A DNA stretch of 26,638 nt, from contig JAEDOP010000003.1 of NCBI GenBank assembly GCA_016301865.1, positions 1 to 26,638 on the forward strand, written 5' to 3'. Both the position numbers and the translations under genes were made by a program. Position 1 is the first letter of the stretch. Each line of letters opens with the position of its first letter. Shown one piece after another: positions 6,296-13,771 of this stretch. The notes under the pieces were generated by a model, which was given only the letters and a program-made list of their open reading frames with translations, did not search any database and had not been told where the DNA came from. Source of the DNA: Alphaproteobacteria bacterium (GTDB lineage: Bacteria > Pseudomonadota > Alphaproteobacteria > Rs-D84).

Positions 6296-6598
6296 TTACC
6301 AGCTAGACTTACGTACACCTGGCAGTTTACCTTCACTGGCCATTGTACGTACCTGCTGACGGCACAAACCGAACAAACGCGAGAAACCGCGTGAACGACC
6401 TGTGACGCTGCAACGATTGCGCAAACGTGTTGGGTTTGCATTACGTGGCAATTTTGCCAACTTTTTCATTGCATCGATTCTTTCTTCTGGTGTCGCATTA
6501 ACAGACATTTTTGCCTTGATTGTTTCACGCTTTTTTGCATACTGCGCAACCAGCTTTTCACGTTTATGTTGTTTATTAATTAACGCTAATTTCGCCAT
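6296..6598 (-). CDS. rpsN: 30S ribosomal protein S14 (uS14), zinc-free type
   Basis: This 100-residue protein is the long, zinc-independent form typical of proteobacteria. The C-terminal domain has lone cysteines (RNRCSVTGRSRGF and FGLCRQQVR) instead of two CXXC pairs. It begins MAKLALINKQHKREK and ends LPGVRKSSW. S14 sits in the 30S head and contacts S3 and S10. It lies between rplE and rpsH as usual. Confidence 0.97.
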   Translation of the reverse strand: MAKLALINKQHKREKLVAQYAKKRETIKAKMSVNATPEERIDAMKKLAKLPRNANPTRLRNRCSVTGRSRGFSRLFGLCRQQVRTMASEGKLPGVRKSSW

Positions 6599-6616
6599 CT
6601 TTTTTACCTTTTTTAA

Positions 6617-7162
6617 TTATTTCAAAACCAATGGCAAGCCGATTTTAGTCAGCAATGCACGTGCTTCGTCATCTGTTTTCGCTGTTGTTGCGATAACAAT
6701 ATCCATACCACGAATGGCATCGATTTTATCAACAGAAATTTCTGGGAAAATCAAATGTTCCTTGATACCGAACGCATAATTACCACGACCATCGAACTTA
6801 GATTTTGACAACCCGTGAAAGTCCTTTACACGTGGCAAGGCAACTGTAATCAGTTTATCCAAGAAATCATACATTCTTTTACCACGCAATGTAACTTTTG
6901 TACCAATTTCCTGACCTTCACGCAGACGATATGTCGCGATTGATTTTCTCGCACGTGTCTTAATTGCTTTTTGGGCTGCAATCGCTGTCAAATCAACAAC
7001 CGCTGCATCCAACTTCTTTTTATCAGACACTGCTTCACCAACGCCCATGTTCAAAACGATTTTTGTCAGTTTTGGAACTGCAAACGTATTTTTATAGCCG
7101 AATTCTTTAACCAATTCTGGCACAATTTCTTTTTCATAAATTTCACGCAATCTGCTTTGCAT
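6617..7162 (-). CDS. rplE: 50S ribosomal protein L5 (uL5)
   Basis: L5 binds 5S rRNA and contacts P-site tRNA and S13 across the subunit bridge. The 181 residues match the family. Signatures are VLNMGVGEAV, the KTRARKSIATYRLREGQEIG loop, and GRGNYAFGIKEHLIFPEI followed by a short segment that includes RGMDIVI. AAGGAAAAAAG precedes the ATG. The rplX-rplE spacer holds a small hairpin (7186-7199) matching one upstream of rplR, the other 5S-binding protein gene in this operon. Confidence 0.97.
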   Translation of the reverse strand: MQSRLREIYEKEIVPELVKEFGYKNTFAVPKLTKIVLNMGVGEAVSDKKKLDAAVVDLTAIAAQKAIKTRARKSIATYRLREGQEIGTKVTLRGKRMYDFLDKLITVALPRVKDFHGLSKSKFDGRGNYAFGIKEHLIFPEISVDKIDAIRGMDIVIATTAKTDDEARALLTKIGLPLVLK

Positions 7163-7185
7163 TTCTTTTTTCCTTTTGTTGTGTT

Positions 7186-7199
7186 CCCGTAACAGCGGG
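7186..7199 (-). promoter_or_regulatory. Short hairpin with CTGTTA loop (rplX-rplE spacer)
   Basis: On the minus strand CCCG-CTGTTA-CGGG. The loop and inner pairs are the same as at 5207-5220, with the closing pair changed from T-A to C-G. It sits a short distance before the rplE ribosome-binding site. Confidence 0.4.
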
Positions 7200-7216
7200 C
7201 AACAATTTACCTGTCA

Positions 7217-7519
7217 TTAAATCTCAGCACCAGATTTTTTTGCAACGCGAACTTTTTTACCGTTTTCAACTTTGTAACCAACGCGTGTTGCTTTTTTAGT
7301 TTTTGGATCAACCAACGCAACGTTGGAAACATGAACCGGCGCTTCGCGGTCAATGATATGACCTGGCTGTTCCTGTGTTGGCTTGATGTGCCATTTACGA
7401 CGATTGACACCTTCGACAACAACACGTTCTTCTGCTGGGCGTGCTTCCAGTACTTTACCTTTGACGCCTTTGAATTTTCCCGAAATAACTACGACTTCGT
7501 CGCCTTTTTTAATTTTCAT
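7217..7519 (-). CDS. rplX: 50S ribosomal protein L24 (uL24)
   Basis: L24 initiates 50S assembly and carries a KOW RNA-binding motif, seen here at the N-terminus as KKGDEVVVISGKFKGVKGKV. I start it at the ATG at 7519 (MKIKKGDE, 100 residues) because GGAAGG lies seven bases upstream. An in-frame ATG at 7534 would put that site inside the gene. Downstream signatures are VVVEGVNRRKWHIKPTQEQP and RVGYKVENGKKVRVAKKSG. The order rplN-rplX-rplE is standard. Confidence 0.96.
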   Translation of the reverse strand: MKIKKGDEVVVISGKFKGVKGKVLEARPAEERVVVEGVNRRKWHIKPTQEQPGHIIDREAPVHVSNVALVDPKTKKATRVGYKVENGKKVRVAKKSGAEI

Positions 7520-7541
7520 TTTATGACCTTCCATCTGTTAT

Positions 7542-7916
7542 TTAGATTACTTCTGGTGCCAAAGACACGATTTTCTGAACATCGTATTTACGACGAACTT
7601 CACGGGCAATTGGCCCAAAGATACGTGTACCAATTGGTTCAAAGTTGTTTTTGTTAATCAAAACAACGGCATTGTCGTCAAAACGAATAATTGAACCGTC
7701 TGGACGTTTTACAGGGAACTTTGTACGAACAATAATCGCACGTTGCACTGTACCTTTTTGAACTTTACCACGTGGAATGGCTTCTTTAATGGCAACAACA
7801 ATTTTGTCACCAACTGTTGCATAGCGACGATGTGAACCGCCCAAAACCTTGATGCACATTGCTTTACGTGCACCACTGTTGTCTGCAACTGTCATAACTG
7901 TTTCATTTTGAATCAT
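7542..7916 (-). CDS. rplN: 50S ribosomal protein L14 (uL14)
   Basis: L14 binds 23S rRNA at the subunit interface and interacts with L19 and RsfS. I use the ATG at 7916 (MIQNETVMTVADNSGARK, 124 residues). It has AAAAGGA upstream, and the in-frame upstream ATG would add non-homologous residues read from the spacer. Signatures are ADNSGARKAMCIKVLGG, RGKVQKGTVQRAIIVRTKFP and FGPIAREVR. The 106-base spacer to rpsQ is GC-rich and contains short hairpins, including GGGG/CCCC next to the ribosome-binding site. Confidence 0.96.
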   Translation of the reverse strand: MIQNETVMTVADNSGARKAMCIKVLGGSHRRYATVGDKIVVAIKEAIPRGKVQKGTVQRAIIVRTKFPVKRPDGSIIRFDDNAVVLINKNNFEPIGTRIFGPIAREVRRKYDVQKIVSLAPEVI

Positions 7917-8022
7917 AACTTTAATCCTTTTCCTGCAGGCGGGGCAATCCCCCACCGCTTTGTTATAGGTTCCGACTGTCGCCTTATAATTCCCGAACCG
8001 ACCTCAAAGAACCTGTTGATTA

Positions 8023-8292
8023 CTAGTCAACTACTTCAACTGCATCGTCTTTGGAAACACCAATGCGTCCCTTAACAATCCAAGACTTTGTCTTAGAGAT
8101 TGGACGATGTTCTTCGATTGCAACGATTTCACCAATTTTATATTCATTGTTTTCATCGTGCGCTTTGTACTTTTTGTTCTGCTTAACGAACTTACCGTAC
8201 AGTGGGTGACGGAAACGACGTTCCACTTCTACAACGACTGTTTTGTCGTTTGCTGTACTGATAACTGTCCCTTGCAGTATACGTCTTGGCAT
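8023..8292 (-). CDS. rpsQ: 30S ribosomal protein S17 (uS17)
   Basis: S17 is a primary 16S rRNA-binding OB-fold protein. The 89 residues begin MPRRILQGTVISTANDKTVV and contain RRFRHPLYGKFVK, YKIGEIVAIEEHRPISKTKS and a short C-terminal extension (GVSKDDAVEVVD). It ends in TAG, one of only two non-TAA stops I found in the cluster. Its 147-base upstream spacer is long for this operon and holds a possible internal promoter (8396-8423) and a CAGATT/AATCTG hairpin. Confidence 0.96.
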   Translation of the reverse strand: MPRRILQGTVISTANDKTVVVEVERRFRHPLYGKFVKQNKKYKAHDENNEYKIGEIVAIEEHRPISKTKSWIVKGRIGVSKDDAVEVVD

Positions 8293-8395
8293 AACTATTA
8301 TCCCTTATACTGTTTGTTTAACCCACAGACTTTACTGACTTTTTCGCGCAAAGCCCCCAGATTAAATCCTGGTTTCCTTAAATCTGACCCCGTCT

Positions 8396-8423
8396 ATATT
8401 ATCTAAAAATTTAGAAATATCAA
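8396..8423 (-). promoter_or_regulatory. Possible internal promoter before rpsQ
   Basis: On the minus strand TTGATA (8418-8423), a 16-base spacer and TAATAT (8396-8401), in the AT-rich part of the rpmC-rpsQ spacer. The spacer also contains a TCTAAA/TTTAGA palindrome. Internal spc-type promoters are plausible, but this AT content makes chance matches likely. Confidence 0.3.
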
Positions 8424-8439
8424 CAAAAATCAGCAATTT

Positions 8440-8631
8440 TTATTTTTTTGCCGCGTTCAGTTTTGTCTTAACACGTGCAATTTCACGACGGGTCTGACGC
8501 ATAATATGTGTTTTTGGCATCTGACCTGCTGCATGTTGAAAGCGCTGATTCATCTGTTCTTTCTTCAAATCAACCAATTTGCTTTCCAATGCTTCCATCG
8601 TCAATTCTGTTTCAACTTTCTTTTCTGCCAT
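8440..8631 (-). CDS. rpmC: 50S ribosomal protein L29 (uL29)
   Basis: This is a 63-residue, mostly two-helix protein located next to the nascent-chain exit tunnel, where trigger factor and SRP dock with L23. The family pattern is clear: TMEALESKLVDLKKEQMNQR, then QMPKTHIMRQTRREIARVKT. A short basic-acidic N-terminal extension (MAEKKVETEL) precedes it. Position between rplP and rpsQ is canonical. Confidence 0.95.
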   Translation of the reverse strand: MAEKKVETELTMEALESKLVDLKKEQMNQRFQHAAGQMPKTHIMRQTRREIARVKTKLNAAKK

Positions 8632-8654
8632 TTCTGCTACCTTTTTTTGCCCTG

Positions 8655-8673
8655 CCCCGGGTTTTGCCCGGGG
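8655..8673 (-). promoter_or_regulatory. Perfect GC-rich hairpin in the rplP-rpmC spacer
   Basis: CCCCGGG (8655-8661) and CCCGGGG (8667-8673) pair perfectly around a five-base loop. On the minus strand it is followed by CAGGGC and then A-rich sequence, not a U-tract, so it should not terminate. It lies just before the rpmC ribosome-binding site. Confidence 0.5.
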
Positions 8674-8684
8674 ACTGCAATTAA

Positions 8685-9098
8685 TTAGTTAACTTTACGT
8701 TCAACAACTTTTGTTTTCACTGGCAGTTTCGCCGCCGCCAATGCGAACGCTTCATATGCAACTTCTGGTTTTACACCATCCAATTCGAACATGATGCGAC
8801 CTGGCTTAACACGGCAAATCCAGTATTCCACTGCACCTTTACCTTTACCCATACGAACTTCGGCTGGTTTCTTGGTAACTGGCACATCTGGGAATATACG
8901 AATCCACAGTTTACCCATACGACGCATATGACGTGTGATTGCACGACGCGCTGCTTCGATTTGACGCGCAGTGATACGTTCTGGTGACATTGCCTTCAGC
9001 CCAAATGAACCGAATGCTAATTCGCTGCCACCTTTCGCAACGCCGTGAATACGGCCTTTATGCTGTTTGCGAAATTTTGTTTTCTTTGGCATTAACAT
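8685..9098 (-). CDS. rplP: 50S ribosomal protein L16 (uL16)
   Basis: L16 organises the A-site region of the 50S subunit and is added late in assembly. The 137 residues start MLMPKKTKFRKQHKGR; GAAGGA is eight bases before the first ATG, and family members also begin M-L-x-P-K, so the first ATG is preferred over the one two codons later. Signatures are RITARQIEAARRAITRHMRR and MGKGKGAVEYWICRVKPGRI. Location after rpsC is canonical. Confidence 0.97.
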   Translation of the reverse strand: MLMPKKTKFRKQHKGRIHGVAKGGSELAFGSFGLKAMSPERITARQIEAARRAITRHMRRMGKLWIRIFPDVPVTKKPAEVRMGKGKGAVEYWICRVKPGRIMFELDGVKPEVAYEAFALAAAKLPVKTKVVERKVN

Positions 9099-9136
9099 GA
9101 TACAAATCCTTCAATTTCTAATAATTGTTTTAATTA

Positions 9137-9838
9137 TTATTTGTGCTTTTTTTCGCTGCTGCCGGCATATTCTGTCGGGCGCGCCATTTCAGATGCCAAT
9201 TTATCCTTGTTAACAACATCGCCGGTATAAATCCAAACTTTTACACCAATAACACCATATGTCGTTTTGGCCTGGATTGACGCATAGTCAATATCCGCAC
9301 GCAATGTATGCAGTGGAATACGACCTTCGCGGATTTGTTCGCTACGTGCGATTTCAGCACCATTCAAGCGACCAGAACACATAACTTTGATACCCTGGGC
9401 ACCTGCTTTCTGTGCGTTCTGCACAGCTTTCTTCATTGCACGCTTAAAGGATACACGACCTTCGATCTGCTGTGCAATGTTCTGCGCAACCAACTGCGCA
9501 TTCAGGTCCGGACGGCGAACTTCGTAAATGTTTACGACAACCTGGTCATTTTTAACCAGTTTCTTGATATCGTTACGCAGTGTTTCGATATCGGCACCGT
9601 TCTTACCAATAATCATACCAGGTCTGCTGGTATGAATAGTCACGACAACCTTTTTGGCAAAGCGTTCAATAACAACCTTAGCCAAACCGGCTTTCTTTAA
9701 TTTCTTTTCGATAAACTTGCGAATTTTGACGTCTTCTGCCAACAAAGCCGCATAGTCTTTTTTACCTGCAATCCAGCGTGAATCTGTAATCTTGTTGATA
9801 AACTCACGCAGTGAAATTGGTGATACTTTCTGTCCCAT
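9137..9838 (-). CDS. rpsC: 30S ribosomal protein S3 (uS3)
   Basis: S3 lines the mRNA entry channel and has helicase activity together with S4 and S5. The 233 residues show a type II KH domain with the PGMIIGKNGADIE loop near residue 75 and the C-terminal S3 domain with GRLNGAEIARSE, GRIPLHTLRADIDY and GVKVWIYTGD. The N-terminus MGQKVSPISLREFINK lacks the common GxR stretch, a modest variation. The spacer from rplV contains a three-way-junction-like RNA fold just before this gene's ribosome-binding site. Confidence 0.97.
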   Translation of the reverse strand: MGQKVSPISLREFINKITDSRWIAGKKDYAALLAEDVKIRKFIEKKLKKAGLAKVVIERFAKKVVVTIHTSRPGMIIGKNGADIETLRNDIKKLVKNDQVVVNIYEVRRPDLNAQLVAQNIAQQIEGRVSFKRAMKKAVQNAQKAGAQGIKVMCSGRLNGAEIARSEQIREGRIPLHTLRADIDYASIQAKTTYGVIGVKVWIYTGDVVNKDKLASEMARPTEYAGSSEKKHK

Positions 9839-9858
9839 TTCTTTTTTCCTTAAACTTA

Positions 9859-9921
9859 GTGGGGGTGTTCTTGAAGTGTTTCCACTTTATTCAGGAACAT
9901 CATTGTTCCATACCACCCCAC
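9859..9921 (-). promoter_or_regulatory. Three-way-junction RNA fold between rplV and rpsC
   Basis: On the minus strand a closing stem pairs GTGGGGTG (9914-9921) with CACCCCCAC (9859-9867), 8 bp with one bulged C. Inside are two perfect hairpins: GGAACA/TGTTCC around four bases (9894-9909) and AAGTG-GAAA-CACTT with a GNRA tetraloop (9874-9887). The fold ends about 20 bases before the rpsC start. Compactness and the tetraloop suggest a genuine structured RNA, possibly a ribosomal-protein or translation-control site. That role is inferred. Confidence 0.5.
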
Positions 9922-9931
9922 ACGACTTACC

Positions 9932-10336
9932 TTATTTTGTTGTTTCTTTTTTTGCTGCCTTTTTTTTCGATGGCGCCGTGCCTGATTCCAAAACGATTGT
10001 CAAATTTGAAAAAGGTTTCAGAATTGGACGTGCACTGCCACGTGGCCCCGGCATAATACGCTTCATAGTCAACGCTTTGCCACACCAAATTTCTTTGACG
10101 AACAAAGTTTCAACTGGCAACTTTTTGTTGTGTTCTGCATTTGCAGTCGCAGACAACAAAGTTTTCAGCACTTCACCTGCTACACGCTTTTTCGAAAATT
10201 TCAAGACATCAACAGCGCGTTCCACTGGCAAACCACGAACCATGTCGCAGACCAGATTCAGCTTCTGATGGCTAACGCGGATCATTTTATTGAACGCGCG
10301 CACCTGATTTTCGTTAATTCCATATCTTGCTGTCAT
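9932..10336 (-). CDS. rplV: 50S ribosomal protein L22 (uL22)
   Basis: L22 has a globular domain on the 50S surface and a long beta-hairpin that reaches the exit-tunnel constriction. The 134 residues include VSHQKLNLVCDMVRGLPVE, KEIWCGKALTMKRIMPGPRG and the hairpin end ARPILKPFSNLTIVLE. A C-terminal extension rich in Ala and Lys (GTAPSKKKAAKKETTK) is longer than in many relatives. Order rpsS-rplV-rpsC is canonical. Confidence 0.97.
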   Translation of the reverse strand: MTARYGINENQVRAFNKMIRVSHQKLNLVCDMVRGLPVERAVDVLKFSKKRVAGEVLKTLLSATANAEHNKKLPVETLFVKEIWCGKALTMKRIMPGPRGSARPILKPFSNLTIVLESGTAPSKKKAAKKETTK

Positions 10337-10352
10337 AACTTACCACCCTATA

Positions 10353-10637
10353 TTATTTATTACCTGCTGCGGCTTTTTTATTAGCGGCATGACCTTTAAA
10401 TGTACGTGTTGGCGCAAATTCACCCAACTTGTGACCAATCATATCTTCTACGATTGATACAGGGATAAATTTATTACCATTGTGCACATCAAAAGTCAGT
10501 CCCACCATCTGTGGTATAATTGTGCTACCACGGGACCAGGTTTTAATTGGTTTACGGTCATCTTTTTCAATTGCCGCTGCCGTTTTCTTTAACACAGACG
10601 GATGAACATAAGGACCTTTCCATACTGAACGAGACAT
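10353..10637 (-). CDS. rpsS: 30S ribosomal protein S19 (uS19)
   Basis: S19 forms a complex with S13 in the 30S head. The 94-residue protein begins MSRSVWKGPYVHPSVLKK and contains KTWSRGSTIIPQMVGLTFDV, VHNGNKFIPV and KLGEFAPTRTFKGH, all diagnostic. Two ATGs are adjacent (10640 and 10637); GGAG is only three bases from the first, so I prefer the second. Located between rplB and rplV as expected. Confidence 0.96.
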   Translation of the reverse strand: MSRSVWKGPYVHPSVLKKTAAAIEKDDRKPIKTWSRGSTIIPQMVGLTFDVHNGNKFIPVSIVEDMIGHKLGEFAPTRTFKGHAANKKAAAGNK

Positions 10638-10659
10638 CATTTACTCCGTTTATTTCTTA

Positions 10660-11493
10660 TTATTTCTTTTTCGCCAAATGTCTGCTGCGAATAATCATCT
10701 TAGCAGTACGTTTATTGCTACGGGTACGATATCCCTTGGCTGGAATACCTGTACGTGATACCGGTTCGTGGCCCTTAGAATGACCATTACCACCACCCAT
10801 TGGGTGATCTACTGGGTTCATCGCCATACCGCGTACTGATGGGCGGATACCCAACCAACGTGCGCGACCAGCTTTACCCAAGTTGACATTGCGCTGATCT
10901 GGATTAGATACGCTGCCAACTGTTGCCAAACAATCGGAATGAACTTTACGCAACTCACCGCTGTTCAACTTAATCTGTGCATAAACACCGTCTTTACCCA
11001 TCAACTGCGCATAGCAACCTGCACTACGTGCCAACTGACCACCTGCGCCTGGTTTCAATTCGATGTTATGTACGATTGTACCGATTGGCATATTCTTCAA
11101 TGGCATTGTGTTACCTGGCTTAATATCTGCATACTGTGCCGAAATAACCACATCACCCGCCTTTAAATCGCGTGGTGCCAAGATATAAGAACGCATACCG
11201 TCTGTATATTCAATCAAAGCGATAAATGCCGTACGGTTCGGATCATATTCCAAACGCACAACGGTCGCTGGGACATCCATCTTTTTACGTTTAAAGTCAA
11301 TCAAACGATATTTACGTTTATGACCACCACCTTGGTGCATAACTGTTACATGACCAAAGTTATTACGTCCACCTTTGGACTTCAAACCAACTGTCAATGC
11401 CTTTTCTGGCGCACCACAATACAGTTCACTGCGATCAACCTGGGTCAATCCACGTGTACCTGGTGTTGTTGGCTTATAATGTTTCAATGCCAT
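10660..11493 (-). CDS. rplB: 50S ribosomal protein L2 (uL2)
   Basis: L2 is a primary 23S rRNA-binding protein needed for subunit joining and a peptidyl-transferase-centre neighbour. The 277 residues contain GRNNFGHVTVMHQGGGHKRK, the RNA-binding core and the MNPVDHP motif with the functionally important Asp-His pair. The following residues are MGGGNGHSKGHEPVS, so the common HPHGGGEG reads HPMGGGNG here, a mild substitution. Preceded by rplW and followed by rpsS. The rplW-rplB spacer folds into a stem, CGCCCTG/CAGGGCG (11514-11558). Confidence 0.97.
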   Translation of the reverse strand: MALKHYKPTTPGTRGLTQVDRSELYCGAPEKALTVGLKSKGGRNNFGHVTVMHQGGGHKRKYRLIDFKRKKMDVPATVVRLEYDPNRTAFIALIEYTDGMRSYILAPRDLKAGDVVISAQYADIKPGNTMPLKNMPIGTIVHNIELKPGAGGQLARSAGCYAQLMGKDGVYAQIKLNSGELRKVHSDCLATVGSVSNPDQRNVNLGKAGRARWLGIRPSVRGMAMNPVDHPMGGGNGHSKGHEPVSRTGIPAKGYRTRSNKRTAKMIIRSRHLAKKK

Positions 11494-11513
11494 TTTTATT
11501 ACCTTTGTTTTCT

Positions 11514-11558
11514 CGCCCTGACACTAGCATCCTTTTCTTTGGGTTCTCTGCCAGGGCG
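11514..11558 (-). promoter_or_regulatory. Stem enclosing most of the rplW-rplB spacer
   Basis: CGCCCTG (11514-11520) and CAGGGCG (11552-11558) form a 7-bp stem around 31 bases, ending shortly before the rplB ribosome-binding site. No U-tract follows. It resembles the stem framing the tuf-rpsJ spacer. Confidence 0.4.
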
Positions 11559-11568
11559 GTATATTATA

Positions 11569-11901
11569 CTACATATTTGCTGACAAATCCAGTTTTGCAT
11601 CTGCCGGCAAAGATACATATGCTTTTTTTACAGTGCGCTGTGTACCTGTGCTACGACCACGGAAGGTTTTAACCTTGCCCTTGGTAACTACAACGTTAAC
11701 CTTGGTTGGTTTTACGCCATAGATTGCTTCGACCGCACGTGCCACATCTTCTTTGGTTGCTTTCATTGCAACTTCGAACGCTATACCGTTGCTTTCAGAC
11801 AGTTTTGCTGTCTTTTCCGAGATAATCGGACGACACAGTATATCATAAATACCGGCTGTCGCAACGATTTTTTTCTCTGCACTTACTTTCTTTTCTGCCA
11901 T
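11569..11901 (-). CDS. rplW: 50S ribosomal protein L23 (uL23)
   Basis: L23 sits at the exit-tunnel mouth and is the docking site for trigger factor and SRP. The 110 residues include a 13-residue charged N-terminal extension (MAEKKVSAEKKIV) before the family core LCRPIISEKTAKLSESN, then VEAIYGVKPTKVNVVVTKGK. It ends in TAG, unlike nearly all its neighbours. Order rplD-rplW-rplB is canonical. Confidence 0.96.
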   Translation of the reverse strand: MAEKKVSAEKKIVATAGIYDILCRPIISEKTAKLSESNGIAFEVAMKATKEDVARAVEAIYGVKPTKVNVVVTKGKVKTFRGRSTGTQRTVKKAYVSLPADAKLDLSANM

Positions 11902-11927
11902 TTTGCTTACCTCAATTCTTTAATTGA

Positions 11928-12548
11928 TTACGCCAATCTTGCTTCAACCGCTTTGACTGCGTCTGCTGTCAAAACTAATTTTTCATGTTTCAAGATATCC
12001 AAAACATTCAAACCAATCGTTGGCAACACATCAACATTTGCGATATTTGCCGCAGATTTTACAAAGTTTTCATCTAATTCTGTGGCCCCTACGAACAAAG
12101 CAGATGCGATTTCCAGTTTCTTCAACTGTTTCGCGAACGCGTTTGTTTTCGCCGCTGCCAATTTTTCAGAATCAATGATAACCAGGCTACCATCCTTTGC
12201 CTTGGATGACAACGCCATCTTCAGACCCAGGCTACGGATTTTCTTTGGCAAGTCAATAGAATGGTCGCGAACGACTGGTCCATGAACTACACCACCGCCA
12301 CGCATATGAACATTATATCTTTCACCCTGACGTGCGTTACCTGTTTTTTTCTGTTTGAACGCTTTCTTACCACTGCCCTGAACATCAGATACAGTTTTCA
12401 CCGCATGTGTACCGGCGCGTGATTTTGCGCGCTGCCATGTAACGACACGGTGCAAGATGTCCGCACGTGGTTCCAAACCAAATATGCTATCAGCCAGTTC
12501 AACCGAACCAACCTTCTTTCCATCGAAATTAATAATATCTAATTGCAT
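11928..12548 (-). CDS. rplD: 50S ribosomal protein L4 (uL4)
   Basis: L4 binds 23S rRNA and sends a loop into the exit-tunnel constriction; in E. coli it represses the S10 operon by attenuation and translation control. The 206 residues show the tunnel-loop region RAKSRAGTHAVKTVSDVQGS followed by GNARQGERYNVHMRGGGVVHGP, and the C-terminal Rossmann-like domain with GLNVLDILKHEKLVLT. A possible regulatory stem upstream of rpsJ is listed separately; a link with L4 is only a guess. Confidence 0.97.
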   Translation of the reverse strand: MQLDIINFDGKKVGSVELADSIFGLEPRADILHRVVTWQRAKSRAGTHAVKTVSDVQGSGKKAFKQKKTGNARQGERYNVHMRGGGVVHGPVVRDHSIDLPKKIRSLGLKMALSSKAKDGSLVIIDSEKLAAAKTNAFAKQLKKLEIASALFVGATELDENFVKSAANIANVDVLPTIGLNVLDILKHEKLVLTADAVKAVEARLA

Positions 12549-12578
12549 TTTACTTACCTCACTCTTGCTGTTAACTTA

Positions 12579-13304
12579 TTATTCCGCAACAGCTTCTGTT
12601 TCGGTTACTGTTTCAGCTACAACTTCTGCTGCTTTCGCTGCGACTGTTGGAACTGGCAAATCCTTGTGTTCCTTTTTGATTGCGTCTGTAACCAGAACAA
12701 ATGTACCATTTGCGCCTGGAACTGCGCCTTCGACGAAGATCAGATTTTCTGCTTCATCTGTACCGAACACTTTCAAGTTCTGAACTGTGACAGTTTCATT
12801 ACCCATCTGTCCAGCCATCTTTTTACCTTTCAGAACGCGGCCTGGCCATTCACGCATACCAGTACCACCGATGGAACGATGTGCTTTCAATACACCGTGG
12901 GTTGCTTCCTTACCGCCAAAGTTATGACGTTTCATCGCACCCTGATAGCCTTTACCTTTACTTGTTGCTTGTACATCAACGAATTGACCGGCAACAAAAT
13001 GAGATGCCATCAACTGTGTCCCTGCTGGGATAACACAGTCATCCGATACACGGAATTCTACAACCTTGCGATATGGTTTTACGCCTGCTTTTTCAGCCGC
13101 AACCAACTGTGGTTTTGCTACATGTTTTGCCTTGGCTTCGCGCAAACCTAAAATATTTGCGACATAACCGTTCTTTTCTTGCGTGCGATTTCCAATGACG
13201 GCACAGTCACCCACAGACAAAACTGTCACAGGATGCGCAACACCAGCATCATCATACAGACGCGTCATTCCAATTTTTGTTGTAATTAATCCGCTACGTT
13301 TCAT
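12579..13304 (-). CDS. rplC: 50S ribosomal protein L3 (uL3)
   Basis: L3 is one of the first proteins to assemble on 23S rRNA and reaches towards the peptidyl-transferase centre. The 241 residues contain the signatures VDVQATSKGKGYQGAMKRHN, THGVLKAHRSIGGTG and GRVLKGKKMAGQMGN. The last ~30 residues form an Ala/Val/Glu-rich tail (PTVAAKAAEVVAETVTETEA) beyond the usual end, a lineage-type extension probably exposed on the ribosome surface. Position after rpsJ is canonical. The 79-base spacer upstream can fold into a long imperfect hairpin. Confidence 0.97.
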   Translation of the reverse strand: MKRSGLITTKIGMTRLYDDAGVAHPVTVLSVGDCAVIGNRTQEKNGYVANILGLREAKAKHVAKPQLVAAEKAGVKPYRKVVEFRVSDDCVIPAGTQLMASHFVAGQFVDVQATSKGKGYQGAMKRHNFGGKEATHGVLKAHRSIGGTGMREWPGRVLKGKKMAGQMGNETVTVQNLKVFGTDEAENLIFVEGAVPGANGTFVLVTDAIKKEHKDLPVPTVAAKAAEVVAETVTETEAVAE

Positions 13305-13383
13305 TTTTTTATGCCTTTTTTTATGTCAGTTGGTTGGTATGGTGTACACACTGCCACGCCAACACTAACAGATTATTTTAATT

Positions 13384-13695
13384 TTACAATTTAATTTTTA
13401 CATCAACACCCGACGCCAAATCCAACTTCATCAAGGCATCAACTGTCTGAGGGGTTGGATTAACAATATCGACAACCGCTTTATGATTGCGGATTTCGAA
13501 CTGTTCACGTGACTTTTTATCAACGTGTGGTGAACGGTTGACCGTAAATTTCTGCACCAATGTTGGCAGACGAACTGGTCCAACTACATCTGCGCCTGTG
13601 CGCTTGGCAGTTTTTACAATTTCTTCGACAGATTCCATCAAGATACGATGGTCGAATGCTGTCAACTTGATACGAATTTTTGATGTTGGTACCAT
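13384..13695 (-). CDS. rpsJ: 30S ribosomal protein S10 (uS10, NusE)
   Basis: S10 is a 30S head protein and, as NusE, a partner of NusB in antitermination. I place the start at the ATG at 13695 (MVPTSKIRIKLTAFDHRIL, 103 residues), eight bases after AAGGA. The in-frame upstream extension is read from the spacer and its hairpin. Signatures are KTAKRTGADVVGPVRLPT and SPHVDKKSREQFEIRNHK. It directly follows tuf, so the str and S10 operons are joined here. Confidence 0.96.
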   Translation of the reverse strand: MVPTSKIRIKLTAFDHRILMESVEEIVKTAKRTGADVVGPVRLPTLVQKFTVNRSPHVDKKSREQFEIRNHKAVVDIVNPTPQTVDALMKLDLASGVDVKIKL

Positions 13696-13717
13696 TACCG
13701 TTTTCCTTATATTTATC

Positions 13718-13760
13718 TGGGCGGTAATCACTGACGCTTTTAATTCAGTTACACCGCCCA
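13718..13760 (-). promoter_or_regulatory. Stem-loop filling the tuf-rpsJ spacer (S10 leader candidate)
   Basis: On the minus strand TGGGCGGT (13753-13760) and ACCGCCCA (13718-13725) form an 8-bp stem, with GTAA/TTAC and CTGA/TCAG pairs extending an alternative fold inside. No U-tract follows. Placement directly before the rpsJ ribosome-binding site is where an S10-operon control element would be expected. Control by L4 or any other protein is not shown. Confidence 0.45.
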
Positions 13761-13771
13761 AGACTGTTTAA

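Noticed and set aside
12543..13151. Long plus-strand ORF (202 codons) opposite rplC and rplD
   Set aside because: It is antisense to two certain ribosomal-protein genes, is rich in Cys/Phe/His as expected for a complement frame, and has no ribosome-binding site or promoter.
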